From: Rosettibacter primus | GTDB taxonomy: Bacteria > Bacteroidota > Ignavibacteria > Ignavibacteriales > Melioribacteraceae | Direction of reading: 5' to 3' | DNA length: 64,000 nt | Assembly: GCF_036860675.1 (NCBI RefSeq) | Contig: NZ_JAYKGK010000002.1 | Span: 306,884 to 370,883, forward strand | Shown: one piece after another, positions 1 to 9,002 of the stretch | How the letters are laid out: every line of letters starts with the position of its first letter | Position numbering within the stretch: position 1 is the stretch's first letter | The notes under the pieces: model-generated | Seen by the model: only the letters and a program-made list of their open reading frames with translations | Told to the model about the DNA's origin: nothing | Databases searched by the model: none | Made by a program: the position numbers and the translations under genes

Positions 1-25
1 TAATTTCTTCTTCAGTAAGCTTCAT
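1..25 (-). CDS. 5' end of an unidentified gene running off the window
   Basis: An ATG at 25-23 overlaps the TGA stop of the upstream gene in an ATGA arrangement and opens a frame reading MKLTEEEI before the window edge. The overlap suggests translational coupling to the TPR/membrane protein gene upstream, so it is probably the last visible member of that operon. Too little protein is present to name it. Confidence 0.5.
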
Positions 26-846
26 GGCTTATTGCCTCTATATTCATTTTGAAGATAATTAAGAGCTCGATTTGAAACAGAGATATTTTTCTCAACCGCA
101 TATTGTTCTGCATTTTGAATATTTCCTCTGTAGAATCTTAACCATAATAAACTTCCTATTACTACACCATCAAATATTCTATTTTCTGAAAGAGAATTAG
201 CAGTTAAATAACCAAATAAAATATTATATCCAAGTGACATTAATCCAGAAAATATGTGTCCTGTATAAATTTGTCCTGCACCAGGCAAAATATAAGAAAT
301 TACCTTAGCAAATGTAACCGAATATTTTTCTTTTATTACTCTTTGCGATAAAATTGATAATTCGTGATACGGTTCAAATTTATTGAAATAAAATTTTGCT
401 TTTTCCCAATCATCGTTAAATATGTAAACCCACCCCTTCCAGTAGTTTAATGAATCAGATTGTTCGTTGAATTCTGAAGATTTCTCCATATCATTTAATA
501 TTTGCAGTGCTCTATCAGTTGTTCTTCTTAACAAGTTTGTTTTAACAATTTCAATTTTAGCTCTGAATTTTTCATTTTTACTGGAAGAATTAATTTCTGC
601 TAAAGAAAAGTATTTTATTGCTTCATCAAATTTCCCACCTGACTTGTAGCATTTGCCAATATTGAAATTACAGACATATGAAAATGTTTTTGAGGTATCA
701 AAAAATATTAATCTTTTATATTCAGTAATTGCATCGTAATATCTTTCCGATTTGAATAGTTCATTAGCATAGTTGAGTTGCTCTAATAAATTTTGTGCAT
801 AAAGCGGTGAAAAAATTAATAGAAAAAGAAAGAAATATTTTTTCAT
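22..846 (-). CDS. Exported TPR-like protein with C-terminal membrane hairpin (LPGAGQIYTG motif)
   Basis: The product is about 274 residues. It begins with a signal peptide (MKKYFFLFLLIFSPLYAQ) and has TPR-like helical repeats over about residues 20-180. A glycine-rich membrane segment around the motif LPGAGQIYTGHIFSGL follows, with a second hydrophobic stretch. The frame also opens with a TTG three bases earlier, but the ATG at 846 is the more likely start. The gene lies 6 bp after a neighbour of the same architecture (853-1755) that carries the related motif LPGLGKVYTGEFTDG, so the two look like paralogues from a tandem duplication. The function is unknown. Because a YidD-like gene heads the run, a role in envelope protein assembly is possible but inferred from context only. 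Confidence 0.75.
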   Translation of the reverse strand: MKKYFFLFLLIFSPLYAQNLLEQLNYANELFKSERYYDAITEYKRLIFFDTSKTFSYVCNFNIGKCYKSGGKFDEAIKYFSLAEINSSSKNEKFRAKIEIVKTNLLRRTTDRALQILNDMEKSSEFNEQSDSLNYWKGWVYIFNDDWEKAKFYFNKFEPYHELSILSQRVIKEKYSVTFAKVISYILPGAGQIYTGHIFSGLMSLGYNILFGYLTANSLSENRIFDGVVIGSLLWLRFYRGNIQNAEQYAVEKNISVSNRALNYLQNEYRGNKP

Positions 847-852
847 CAATGA

Positions 853-1755
853 TTATCTCTCCAAAAAGTCAATTTTGGGTAAAAGAAAATCTCTTTGCTC
901 AAAATAAAGTTTAACTTCATTTTTAAAATTAAATCTAACTCTCGCATTATAAATTTGTGCTGAAGCTACAGAACCATAAATGTTACCTGCATAAGTTAAA
1001 ACTGAAAGACCTGTAAAGAGCCATCCTCTAAAATTATGGTGATGATTAAAATTATTGACAGCCAAAAAAACTAATAGTCCTGTTGCAGCAAATGCTGTAA
1101 TGCCATCAGTAAATTCTCCTGTATAAACTTTTCCAAGTCCAGGTAAAAATGCCGATAACAATCCAGCTGTTGTTTGACTTTTGTAATTAGGATATTTTTT
1201 CATGAAATAAAATTTTTTAATTGAAGTATAATTTGAATCATCAAATGCAGAAAAAAATTCATTTGTATCTGGTAATATTGAATAATCAAATAGGTGTGAA
1301 ATAAATTTCAATCTATTCAAATGTAATGCATACTTTTCGCTGGCATAAATTTGTTTTTCTGTTAAATCCCGAAAAGAAAAAAAATCCGATGAGTTATATA
1401 GACTCAACAAAAAATTTGCTCTGAAAAATTGAAGTTTTGCCTCTTCCTCAAGAGTTGAATTAAAAAACAAACCTTTGAAATTCTCTGCCGCTTCTTCATA
1501 TCTTCCAATTTTTAAAAAACAATAAGCAAATTTAAAACGAACGGTGTCATTATTTTCGGTTTTCAAATATTCACGAAATTCATTTAGAGCTCTTAAATAA
1601 TCTTTTTCTAAAAAAAGATAATTGCCAAATTTCAATCTATTTGTTGGTGAAAAAAAACTATTAAGATTTTCATGTGATTGTGCAAAACAATTACACAAAG
1701 AAAAAAGAAAAACTGAAAGAAAAATGAATCTATTTCTAATGAAAATATTGAACAT
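853..1755 (-). CDS. Exported TPR-like protein with C-terminal membrane hairpin, paralogue of its neighbour
   Basis: The product is about 300 residues. It has an N-terminal signal peptide ending near CNCFAQ, tetratricopeptide-like helices (a clear one reads NYLFLEKDYLRALNEFREYL) and a C-terminal hydrophobic region containing LPGLGKVYTGEFTDG. A TTG at 1767 could extend it by four codons and overlap the upstream gene. I prefer the ATG at 1755, one base after the upstream TAA. The spacing and direction indicate one transcript with the YidD-like gene upstream and the paralogue downstream. No enzyme motif was seen. The shared LPGxGxxYTG motif suggests the same fold and job as the 22-846 product. 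Confidence 0.75.
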   Translation of the reverse strand: MFNIFIRNRFIFLSVFLFSLCNCFAQSHENLNSFFSPTNRLKFGNYLFLEKDYLRALNEFREYLKTENNDTVRFKFAYCFLKIGRYEEAAENFKGLFFNSTLEEEAKLQFFRANFLLSLYNSSDFFSFRDLTEKQIYASEKYALHLNRLKFISHLFDYSILPDTNEFFSAFDDSNYTSIKKFYFMKKYPNYKSQTTAGLLSAFLPGLGKVYTGEFTDGITAFAATGLLVFLAVNNFNHHHNFRGWLFTGLSVLTYAGNIYGSVASAQIYNARVRFNFKNEVKLYFEQRDFLLPKIDFLER

Positions 1756-1756
1756 G

Positions 1757-2191
1757 TTATTTAACAAAAGATGTTGGTGAATTATATATAATTTTCTGTG
1801 TAACTAAAGTATAATTATTAACCGGGTCATAAAATTTGCTGTTTTTGTATCGAGGGTAATGTAATGTCCCTTTGAAAAAATTTATATCGCGAGTAAATCT
1901 ATCTACAAACATCAATGTGCCTTTAATTAGATTTGTTTCTTTGACTGCCTGAACAAAAAACTCTGAGCACGATGGACTAAACGGACAATTGTCCCCATCA
2001 TAATCTGATATTAAAAGACTGTAAAAATTTTTTAGATGAACAATTACATTACTTTTAGAATCACTGTTAGCATCTGTGTCATCTTTTTCTAATTTTATTG
2101 AATAATTTACTTCATATTTCTCCCATTTAATCCAATCTGTTTGAGCTTTTAGTAAAGAAGACAGCATTAAAATAATTACTATGTTTTTCAT
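1757..2191 (-). CDS. YidD-like protein with an N-terminal signal peptide
   Basis: The product is about 144 residues. Residues about 65-125 match the YidD (DUF37) family, with the signature CPFSPSCSEFFVQAV followed by KGTLMFVDRFTRD. YidD assists YidC/Sec membrane insertion and is usually only 70-90 residues, without a signal sequence. This protein instead starts with a cleavable-looking signal peptide (MKNIVIILMLSSLLKAQ) and has about 40 extra residues before the YidD region, so it is probably exported. A TTG at 2200 is an alternative start; the ATG at 2191 gives the cleaner signal peptide. It heads an operon with two TPR/membrane proteins. The family assignment is fairly secure, but the exported location makes the usual function uncertain. 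Confidence 0.75.
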   Translation of the reverse strand: MKNIVIILMLSSLLKAQTDWIKWEKYEVNYSIKLEKDDTDANSDSKSNVIVHLKNFYSLLISDYDGDNCPFSPSCSEFFVQAVKETNLIKGTLMFVDRFTRDINFFKGTLHYPRYKNSKFYDPVNNYTLVTQKIIYNSPTSFVK

Positions 2192-2363
2192 ATAATTCAA
2201 TAATTATTAAAATCATAAATTAAAATAACAAAAAAATTCTAACCTGTTAATTACATTTTTCAATTAACTTTAATAAAATTTGTAAATAATATTTATCTTT
2301 TAATAGTCTTTAAGCAATAACTTGTAATTTTCAACTATAAAACTGCATGTTAATAAATTAATT

Positions 2364-3425
2364 ATGAAAGAAACTCAAAAAATACAGCTTAAAGGATTAA
2401 CGCTCGAAGAGCTTCAGAACTATTTTATTTCAATTGGAGAAAAAAAATTTCGAGGTGAACAATTATTTAACTGGATGTATAATCATCTGGTATTCGATGC
2501 TTTGGAACTGAAAAATTTTTCTAAAGAATTAAGAAAGAAAATAGATGAAACCTGTGAGTTAAAAACATTAACACTTGTTGATAAACAATTTTCAAATCAC
2601 ACGAACACACAAAAATATCTTTTTTCAACACATGACAACAAAAAGATTGAATCCGTTATAATCCCAGATAAAGAAAGAAATACACTTTGCATTTCTACAC
2701 AGGTAGGTTGTCCTCTTGATTGTAAATTTTGTGCTACAGGATTGATGGGTTTTAAAAGAAATTTGACTGCTGGTGAAATTGTAGACCAATATTTGTATTC
2801 TGCTAGAGAGTATGGAAAAGAAAAAATCACAAACATTGTTTTCATGGGTATGGGTGAACCCCTTTTGAATTTTCAGAATACTATTAAAGCCGTTGAAATT
2901 TTTACTCATGAATTGACAAAAGGTTTAAGCAGAAAAAGAATAACCATTTCAACTTCTGGGATTCCTCATAAAATTATTGACCTTGCAGATTATAATCTTA
3001 GAGTAAAACTTGCTTTTTCACTTCACTCTGCATTTGAAGATGTTCGAAGCAAAATAATGCCAATTAACAAAAAATATTCTCTAAAAGAAAATCTTGAAGC
3101 TTTAAAATATTATGCAAAGAAAACCAAAACCAGAATTACTTTTGAATATATAATGCTTAAAGATATTAACGACAGAAAAGAAGATATAAAAGCACTCACA
3201 AAACTTTGCACACAACTCCCTTCTAAAATCAATGTAATTCCTTTCAACAGTATTAAACATATGAATCCTGATGGAATTTCAGCAGAACTCGAGTCAACAC
3301 CATACGAAAAAATTCTTGAGTTTGTTGAGCTATTAAGAAATAACAACATTACAGTTTTTATAAGAGATACTCGTGGCGATGATATTGCAGCTGCTTGCGG
3401 TCAATTAGCAATCAAGCATAATTAA
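2364..3425 (+). CDS. rlmN: Dual-specificity 23S rRNA/tRNA adenine C2-methyltransferase RlmN
   Basis: RlmN is a radical SAM enzyme that methylates C2 of A2503 in 23S rRNA and of A37 in some tRNAs. The 353-residue length is typical. The radical SAM cluster motif CPLDCKFC (CxxxCxxC) is present. So are the two cysteines of the ping-pong mechanism: one in NTLCISTQVGC ahead of the cluster, and one in the C-terminal AACGQL. GMGEPLLN is the usual SAM-binding GGEP-like segment. The gene stands alone, divergent from the YidD-like operon across a 170 bp AT-rich gap. Confidence 0.96.
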   Translation: MKETQKIQLKGLTLEELQNYFISIGEKKFRGEQLFNWMYNHLVFDALELKNFSKELRKKIDETCELKTLTLVDKQFSNHTNTQKYLFSTHDNKKIESVIIPDKERNTLCISTQVGCPLDCKFCATGLMGFKRNLTAGEIVDQYLYSAREYGKEKITNIVFMGMGEPLLNFQNTIKAVEIFTHELTKGLSRKRITISTSGIPHKIIDLADYNLRVKLAFSLHSAFEDVRSKIMPINKKYSLKENLEALKYYAKKTKTRITFEYIMLKDINDRKEDIKALTKLCTQLPSKINVIPFNSIKHMNPDGISAELESTPYEKILEFVELLRNNNITVFIRDTRGDDIAAACGQLAIKHN

Positions 3426-3496
3426 AATTATTGCTCTTGAAAATAGGTTAATATTTATTTATTATCCTTCCATATAAAAGAGACACTTTTAGAAGT

Positions 3497-4042
3497 ATGT
3501 CTCAACTTTATAAAATATTATTATTCATTCTACTTTTTTGCATTCCAATTCTAATAATTTCACAAACGGGTCAACAGCAAAAAATTATTAGAGCAAATAA
3601 TGTTCTAATTTTACCCTTCATCGAAAACGAAAAATATCCATATGCATCAGATGAAATTAGATTTTCATTAATTACCGGTTTTCTTCAGAAAGGTTATAAT
3701 GTTATTGAAGATGATTCAATATGGTATGAACTTATAAATACGGATTTTAACTTATGGAATATTTCAACTGAAATTGCAGATTCAATCTCAAAATATGTTA
3801 AGACAGACTTAATTGTTTATGGGAAAATTGATGAAGTAATTAATACACGAGAAACAGGACTTAGCAACAAAAGATTGGTTTACAAACCGATACTTATAAA
3901 AATTTACGACACAAGAAAAAAATCAATCATATTCTTTGAAAGGATAAATCTTATTGAATACTGGGGCATGTTTGAAAATGTTACTTCAATAAGTGAAATA
4001 GGATTTAAAATTGCGACTACATTACGTAATCGAGGGTATTAA
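3497..4042 (+). CDS. Exported hypothetical protein, possible TolB-N/CsgG-like fold
   Basis: The 181-residue product starts with a hydrophobic signal segment (KILLFILLFCIPILIISQ). The mature part reads VLILPFIENEKYPYASDEIRFSLITGF and later TDLIVYGKID. That alternation resembles periplasmic nucleotide-free α/β domains of the TolB-N or CsgG type, in which a first strand 'VxVLPF' is followed by a helix and a 'DxxVxGxV' strand. The resemblance is from reading only and has no motif-level proof. It is followed after 4 bp by a small lipoprotein gene, so the two are probably co-transcribed and may act together at the envelope. Confidence 0.6.
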   Translation: MSQLYKILLFILLFCIPILIISQTGQQQKIIRANNVLILPFIENEKYPYASDEIRFSLITGFLQKGYNVIEDDSIWYELINTDFNLWNISTEIADSISKYVKTDLIVYGKIDEVINTRETGLSNKRLVYKPILIKIYDTRKKSIIFFERINLIEYWGMFENVTSISEIGFKIATTLRNRGY

Positions 4043-4046
4043 TAAA

Positions 4047-4490
4047 ATGATTAAATACAAAAAACTAACTATCATATTTTTATTTACAGTTTTTCTAAGC
4101 TGCAAAGAAAGCGGTGTGTCATCTGAATCCAATGTAAAAATTTATCAGGTCCCTGGATGTCAACATGAAATAATTAACATGTCAAAAAAATCAATAATTG
4201 ATTCATGCTTTAATTATACATTTTTTGATAAGCTTGAAATTGATTTTTGTGTAAAAGGAAATTGCTGTCCTGATGCAAATCGTTTTTTAATGAGAAGTAA
4301 TATTTTCAAAGATACAATAACAATTTCTGTTACAGATACAGCAGCAAATCTTTGCAGATGTATATGTAATTATATAATTCATGGTGAATTTGAATCATTA
4401 CCATACGATAGTTACATAGTGCAATGCATACAAAAAGAATCAAATGATTCAAAGATTCTATACAGTCAAAAAGTTTTTAGAACACATTAA
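4047..4490 (+). CDS. Small cysteine-rich lipoprotein
   Basis: The product is 147 residues from the ATG at 4047, four bases after the upstream stop. An in-frame GTG/ATG-like extension to 4011 would overlap the upstream gene and bury the signal peptide, so I reject it. The N-terminus MIKYKKLTIIFLFTVFLSC is a lipoprotein signal with the lipobox cysteine at residue 19. The mature part contains several further cysteines (PGCQHE, FCVKGNCCPD, NLCRCICNY), which suggests disulfide bonds or metal binding. No family is recognised. Confidence 0.65.
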   Translation: MIKYKKLTIIFLFTVFLSCKESGVSSESNVKIYQVPGCQHEIINMSKKSIIDSCFNYTFFDKLEIDFCVKGNCCPDANRFLMRSNIFKDTITISVTDTAANLCRCICNYIIHGEFESLPYDSYIVQCIQKESNDSKILYSQKVFRTH

Positions 4491-4536
4491 TTATTGTAAA
4501 TCGAGTTTAATTAAATAAAATTAATCGCTAATCAAT

Positions 4537-4566
4537 AAAAAAAGCCGTGATATTGCTACCACGGCT
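4537..4566 (-). terminator. Intrinsic terminator after katG
   Basis: AGCCGTG (4543-4549) and CACGGCT (4560-4566) form a perfect 7 bp stem with a 10-base loop. On the minus strand the stem is followed by a run of T (plus-strand A at 4537-4543). It lies 20 bp past the katG stop. Confidence 0.85.
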
Positions 4567-4586
4567 AAAATTATGAAATTATAAAT

Positions 4587-6776
4587 TTACTTAAGCAAAT
4601 CAAATCTATCGAGCATCATTACTTTATTCCATGCATTAATAAAATCCCTAACAAATTTTTCTTTATTTTCCTCACATGCATAAAATTCAGCTACAGCTCT
4701 AAGTTCTGAGTTATGCCCAAAAATTAAATCAACTCGAGTGGCTTTCCATTTTAATTTACCGGTTTTCCTATCATAACCTTCAAAAGTCTCTTTTGAATCA
4801 TCTGTTGCTTTCCATTCAGTGCTCATATCAAGCAAATTAACAAAGAAATCATTTGTTAAAACTCCAGGACGATTTGTAAAAACACCATAATCAGAGTTAT
4901 CATAATTTGCTTTTAACACTCGCATCCCTCCCACTAAAACTGTCATTTCAGGAATTGTCAGACCAAGTAGTTGTGCTTTATCAATAAGAAAATGTTCAGA
5001 ATTTATAGATGTTTTTGCTTTTAAATAATTACGGAAACCATCTGCAAAAGGTTCAAGATAGGAAAAAGAATTTACATCAGTTTGTTCCTGAGTTGCATCC
5101 ATTCTTCCTGGAGTAAATGGAACAGTTATATTATAACCTGCATCTTTTGTAGCTTTTTCAACGGCAGTACATCCACCAAGAACAATTAAGTCAGCAATTG
5201 AAATTTTCTTTCCATCTTTTTGATTTGCATTAAATTCTTTTTGAATATTTTCATACACTTTTAATACTTTTGATAATTGTTGAGGATTATTTACTTCCCA
5301 GTTTTTTTGTGGTTCTAATCTAACACGAGCACCATTTGCACCACCACGTTTATCAGAATTACGATAAGTTGATGCCGATGCCCATGCAGTAACAACTAAT
5401 TCAGAAATTGACAAACCGGATTCAAGAATTTTTTTCTTCAATTGAGCAATATCATTTTCATCAACTAATTTGTGGTCTAATTTAGGAATTGGGTCCTGCC
5501 AGATTAAATCTTCTTCTGGAACTTCAGGACCAAGATAACGAGCTTTTGGTCCCATATCTCTATGAGTTAATTTGAACCAGGCTCTGGCAAATGCATCGGC
5601 AAACAAATCCGGGTTTTCATAAAACTTTCTTGAGATTTTTTCATATTCAGGGTCAAATCTTAAAGCTAAATCAGTTGTTAACATTCCTGGTAAATGTTTT
5701 TTATGTGGATCAAAAGGATCGGGGATATTTGGTTCTGCATTTTTAGCAACCCATTGATAAGCACCTGCAGGGCTCTTTGTTAATTCCCATTCATATTCAA
5801 AAAGATGCTTAAAGAAATCATGACCCCATTTTGTTGGTGTAGTTGTCCATGTCAATTCAGGTCCGCCTGTCAAAGTATCAGGACCTTTGCCTGTTTTATA
5901 TTTGTATTTCCAACCTAAGCCCTGTTCTTCAACATCTGCGGCTTCAGGTTCAGGACCCATTAATTTTGGGTCGCCCTGTCCATGTGCTTTACCAAATGTA
6001 TGACCACCTGCAATTAATGCTACAGTTTCTTCATCATTCATTCCCATTCTTGCAAATATTTCACGTATATCTTTAGCTGCAGCAACTGGGTCTGGATTTC
6101 CACCTGGTCCTTCTGGATTAACGTAAATTAATCCCATTTGAACAGCAGCTAATGGATTTTCAAGTTCTCTTTCTCCAGAATAACGCTTATCATCTCCAAG
6201 CCATTTAGTTTCTGAACCCCAGTAAATACTTTCATCAGATTCCCATGCATCTTCTCGTCCTCCACCAAATCCAAATGTTTTGAAACCCATAGATTCCATA
6301 GCAACATTTCCAGCAAGAATCATTAAATCTGCCCATGAAATTTTATTTCCGTATTTCTGTTTAATCGGCCAGAGTAATCTTCGAGCTTTATCGAGATTTG
6401 CATTATCAGGCCAACTGTTCAATGGAGCAAATCTTTGTAATCCACCATTAGCTCCACCTCTGCCATCTGCCATTCGATATGTACCTGCACTATGCCATGC
6501 CATGCGGATAAATAAAGGTCCATAATGACCAAAATCTGCAGGCCACCAATCTTGAGATTGTGTCATTAATTCCTGTAAATCTTTTTTCAATGCATAATAA
6601 TCAAGACTTTTAAATGCTTCTCTGTAATTAAAGTCTTTATCCATTGGATTGGATAAGGAAGAATTCTGTCTGAGTATATTTAACTTCAGGCGATTGGGCC
6701 ACCAGTCTTCATTTTTTGTCCCCATTGTTCCTGGTTTTGGTATATGGACTGGACATTTGCTTTCATTGTTACTCAT
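4587..6776 (-). CDS. katG: Bifunctional catalase-peroxidase KatG
   Basis: KatG is a haem enzyme that dismutates hydrogen peroxide and has peroxidase activity. The 729-residue length and two-domain layout (N-terminal haem domain, C-terminal degenerate duplicate) are normal. In the N-domain I see the distal triad R91-W94-H95 in IRMAWHSAGTYR and the proximal H259 in GGHTFGKAHG. The other members of the Trp-Tyr-Met cross-link needed for catalase activity are Y218 in GLIYVNPEGP and M244 in ARMGMND; their spacing of 26 equals that of the Mycobacterium enzyme. A GTGAGG ribosome site precedes the ATG. It is divergent from oxyR, which very likely controls it. There is no signal peptide, so it is cytoplasmic. 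Confidence 0.97.
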   Translation of the reverse strand: MSNNESKCPVHIPKPGTMGTKNEDWWPNRLKLNILRQNSSLSNPMDKDFNYREAFKSLDYYALKKDLQELMTQSQDWWPADFGHYGPLFIRMAWHSAGTYRMADGRGGANGGLQRFAPLNSWPDNANLDKARRLLWPIKQKYGNKISWADLMILAGNVAMESMGFKTFGFGGGREDAWESDESIYWGSETKWLGDDKRYSGERELENPLAAVQMGLIYVNPEGPGGNPDPVAAAKDIREIFARMGMNDEETVALIAGGHTFGKAHGQGDPKLMGPEPEAADVEEQGLGWKYKYKTGKGPDTLTGGPELTWTTTPTKWGHDFFKHLFEYEWELTKSPAGAYQWVAKNAEPNIPDPFDPHKKHLPGMLTTDLALRFDPEYEKISRKFYENPDLFADAFARAWFKLTHRDMGPKARYLGPEVPEEDLIWQDPIPKLDHKLVDENDIAQLKKKILESGLSISELVVTAWASASTYRNSDKRGGANGARVRLEPQKNWEVNNPQQLSKVLKVYENIQKEFNANQKDGKKISIADLIVLGGCTAVEKATKDAGYNITVPFTPGRMDATQEQTDVNSFSYLEPFADGFRNYLKAKTSINSEHFLIDKAQLLGLTIPEMTVLVGGMRVLKANYDNSDYGVFTNRPGVLTNDFFVNLLDMSTEWKATDDSKETFEGYDRKTGKLKWKATRVDLIFGHNSELRAVAEFYACEENKEKFVRDFINAWNKVMMLDRFDLLK

Positions 6777-6917
6777 ATTACTAACCTCACTTAATAATTT
6801 GTTTAATAATCATTTTATTTTTTATTCAAGGATTACTTTGTTACAATTATCATACAAATTATATTATAAATCAAATTGATTATCTTTATATTCATATAAA
6901 TAATTTTTATAATAAAT
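6777..6917. promoter_or_regulatory. katG-oxyR divergent promoter region
   Basis: This 141 bp, very AT-rich spacer separates divergent katG and oxyR, the usual arrangement for an OxyR-controlled catalase with autoregulated regulator. It must hold both promoters and, by analogy, OxyR sites. I could not pick out a convincing ATAG-N7-CTAT style OxyR site by eye. Confidence 0.55.
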
Positions 6918-7859
6918 ATGACACTAACACAGCTTGAATATTTAATAGCCGTAGAAAAATTTGGAAATTTTTCAGAGGCAGCTCAAAACTGCTTTGTTAC
7001 ACAACCAACATTAAGTATGCAAATTCAAAAACTTGAAGAAGAACTTGGTGTAATAATTTTCAAAAGAGACAAACATCCAATCGTTCCAACAGAAATTGGC
7101 AAAAAAATAATCGAACAAGCAAAACATATTCTTAAAGAAAAAGAAAAACTACATATTATCATTCAGATAGAAAGAGGTGAATTCGTTGGTTCATTACGTG
7201 TTGCAATTATTCCCACTATTTCTTCTTATCTGCTTCCAATGCTTTTAAAAAATTTTATAAGAAAATATCCCGATGTAGAATTAATCATTGATGAAGTAAC
7301 AACAGATGAAGTAATAACCGGATTACAAAAATCTTACTTTGATATTGGAATAATTGCTCTGCGATCAAATAATGAAAATTTATTAACAGAAACATTGTAT
7401 TATGAACCTTTTGTTGCCTTTTTGCCGCCTGACCACAAGTTAATGAAAAAAAAGAAATTGAACCAAACAGACTTAAATGTGAACGATATTCTTCTACTTA
7501 AAGAAGGACATTGTCTAAGAGAGCAAACTCTTTCTATTTGCAGAAGCAGTGAAAACACATGGATTGAAAAAAGCAACAAAGTTGTTTTTGAAAGTGGTAA
7601 TCTTGATACTTTAATTAAATTAGTTGAACAACGTTTTGGAATGACACTGCTGCCTTATTTAGCCGTTCAATATATCAAGGATAAAAAGAAACTTAATCAA
7701 ATCAAGGAGTTTAATGAACCTGTTCCTAAAAGAGAAGTTGGATTTATTTATACTAACACTTTCATTAAAAAACACCTTTTAAATGCTCTGAAAGTAGAAA
7801 TCTTAAAAGTAATCCCTGATGAATTAAAACAAAATAAAGATGGACTTATAATTCACTGA
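6918..7859 (+). CDS. oxyR: Hydrogen peroxide-inducible LysR-type regulator OxyR
   Basis: The 313-residue product has a LysR-type N-terminal winged helix (EAAQNCFVTQPTLSMQIQKL, about residues 18-42) and a C-terminal substrate-binding-like regulatory domain. The segment LKEGHCLREQTLSIC contains cysteines at residues 199 and 208, exactly the numbers of the peroxide-sensing pair in Escherichia coli OxyR. This separates it from other LysR regulators. Position beside divergent katG supports the call. It should activate katG when the disulfide forms. Confidence 0.94.
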   Translation: MTLTQLEYLIAVEKFGNFSEAAQNCFVTQPTLSMQIQKLEEELGVIIFKRDKHPIVPTEIGKKIIEQAKHILKEKEKLHIIIQIERGEFVGSLRVAIIPTISSYLLPMLLKNFIRKYPDVELIIDEVTTDEVITGLQKSYFDIGIIALRSNNENLLTETLYYEPFVAFLPPDHKLMKKKKLNQTDLNVNDILLLKEGHCLREQTLSICRSSENTWIEKSNKVVFESGNLDTLIKLVEQRFGMTLLPYLAVQYIKDKKKLNQIKEFNEPVPKREVGFIYTNTFIKKHLLNALKVEILKVIPDELKQNKDGLIIH

Positions 7860-8178
7860 AAAAACTAGTTGCTTAAATATTTGCTTTATTAAATTCTGAG
7901 TTATTAAAAAGTATAATAATACTTGACAAGAATTTAGTATAACAAATAAAGACTTCCAAAAAATTTTATACGTCATTCCTGTGTAAACCTGCCTTAACGG
8001 GCAGGCAGGAATCAAATGATTATTAAATTAATTTCCTCTTTCTTCTATTGGAATACTTAAGGCAGCGAGAACAACAGTCAATTCAAAATCTATTTTTCAG
8101 AATTCTCAAATACTTACAAGTACTAAAACATCATCAAAAGTGAATCAGTGATGTTGCTAATTTGCTTTTTGCATGCTT
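7860..8178. other. Intergenic region with one short palindrome, no gene seen
   Basis: These 319 bp separate oxyR from a convergent acetyltransferase gene. No convincing coding frame was seen. The only structure noted is a GC-rich palindrome at 7988-8009 (listed separately). Confidence 0.6.
7988..8009. repeat. REP-like GC-rich palindrome (CCTGCC...GGCAGG)
   Basis: A 22 bp sequence with CCTGCC on the left and GGCAGGCAGG on the right stands out in AT-rich surroundings. Closely related palindromes occur inside two dispersed repeats at 56387-56404 and 57038-57058. Confidence 0.6.
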
Positions 8179-8679
8179 TCAATATAATAACTTAGCCATG
8201 TAATATTCATCGACATAAGACCCATTGATTAAAAGAGAATGCTTTTTTGTTCCTTCAATTTCAAAACCAATTTTTTTATATAGAGCAAGTCCTGCTTTAT
8301 TATGAACCATAACTGTCAGTTCCAAACGATGAATTTTATTTTGATAAGCCCATTTTTCTAATTCTTTTAACAGCATGGTTCCTATTCCTTGTCCAGTATA
8401 AGCTTGAAGTATTCCCATCGCAATATAAACACTATGTTTATTTCTTTTATAATCCCCGCCTTCGGCACTTATATAACCAATTAATTGATTATTATACTCG
8501 GCAACAAAAATTATTTTGTTATTTCTTGATATGATATTTGCAATTTGATTGATTTGTTCTTCGACTGTAGTTTTTCTTTCTTCTGGTTCGAGAAGCATGA
8601 ACTGAGTTTCTTTATCCAGTTCATTACAGAGTTTTAGAAATTTTTCAGCATCATTTGTTGTAATTTTTCTTATAACCAT
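8179..8679 (-). CDS. GNAT-family N-acetyltransferase
   Basis: The 166-residue product is a single GNAT domain. The acetyl-CoA pyrophosphate loop is seen in QAYTGQGIGTMLLKELEKWA (Q/R-x-x-G-x-G/A). The β4 strand IFVAEYNNQLIGYIS precedes it and the C-terminal HNKAGLALYKKIGFEIEGT follows, a pattern shared with RimJ/RimL- and YhhY-like enzymes. AGGTAGGAAC lies before the ATG. The substrate (protein N-terminus, amino acid or small amine) cannot be told from sequence. It stands alone. Confidence 0.85.
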   Translation of the reverse strand: MVIRKITTNDAEKFLKLCNELDKETQFMLLEPEERKTTVEEQINQIANIISRNNKIIFVAEYNNQLIGYISAEGGDYKRNKHSVYIAMGILQAYTGQGIGTMLLKELEKWAYQNKIHRLELTVMVHNKAGLALYKKIGFEIEGTKKHSLLINGSYVDEYYMAKLLY

Positions 8680-8909
8680 GTTATGTTCCTACCTATGTTT
8701 TATACATAATGGAACTCATCTAAATGAGCTGTCTAAAGTATTAGTATTTTTAAAATAAACCTTAGAAAATATAAAATTCTCAATCAAAGATGGATTCACA
8801 AATTTTATATAGACATTTTCCTAGTTTATGCACACCATGAACTGAAAATGATATTTATCAGAATAAATATTTATTCCATCATTCTTTTTACACTTATAAT
8901 ATCATTCTT
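8680..8909. other. Intergenic region, nothing recognised
   Basis: These 230 bp lie between the start of the acetyltransferase gene and the end of the lipoprotein/membrane-protein operon. I see no gene, clear hairpin or repeat. Confidence 0.5.
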
Positions 8910-9002
8910 TCATTTCTGTGCTTGCACAGTCTCAAAATAATCTTGAATTAATTTTATACTTTCTTTCGCAGCTGAATTTATGTATTCAGCTGTTTCTCCC
9001 AT
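8910..9002 (-). CDS. 30-residue in-frame tail or micro-ORF after the membrane protein gene
   Basis: The frame ATG...TGA encodes MGETAEYINSAAKESIKLIQ followed by DYFETVQAQK. Its ATG follows the TAA stop of the upstream 141-residue gene directly and in the same frame (CAA TAA ATG). Thus one stop codon separates it from the membrane protein. It is predicted to be an amphipathic helix, like the C-terminal helix of the upstream protein. It may be a reinitiated micro-protein, a readthrough extension, or the remnant of a longer protein cut by a CAA-to-TAA change. No independent ribosome site stands out. Confidence 0.5.
   Translation of the reverse strand: MGETAEYINSAAKESIKLIQDYFETVQAQK

Noticed and set aside
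5900..6050. Apparent loss of the cross-link methionine in KatG (EEQGLGW)
   Set aside because: Recounting from the conserved tyrosine places the methionine in ARMGMND (M244), with the normal spacing of 26.
5843..6525. Plus-strand frames inside katG
   Set aside because: They are shadows of the well conserved katG frame on the other strand and have no recognisable protein features.
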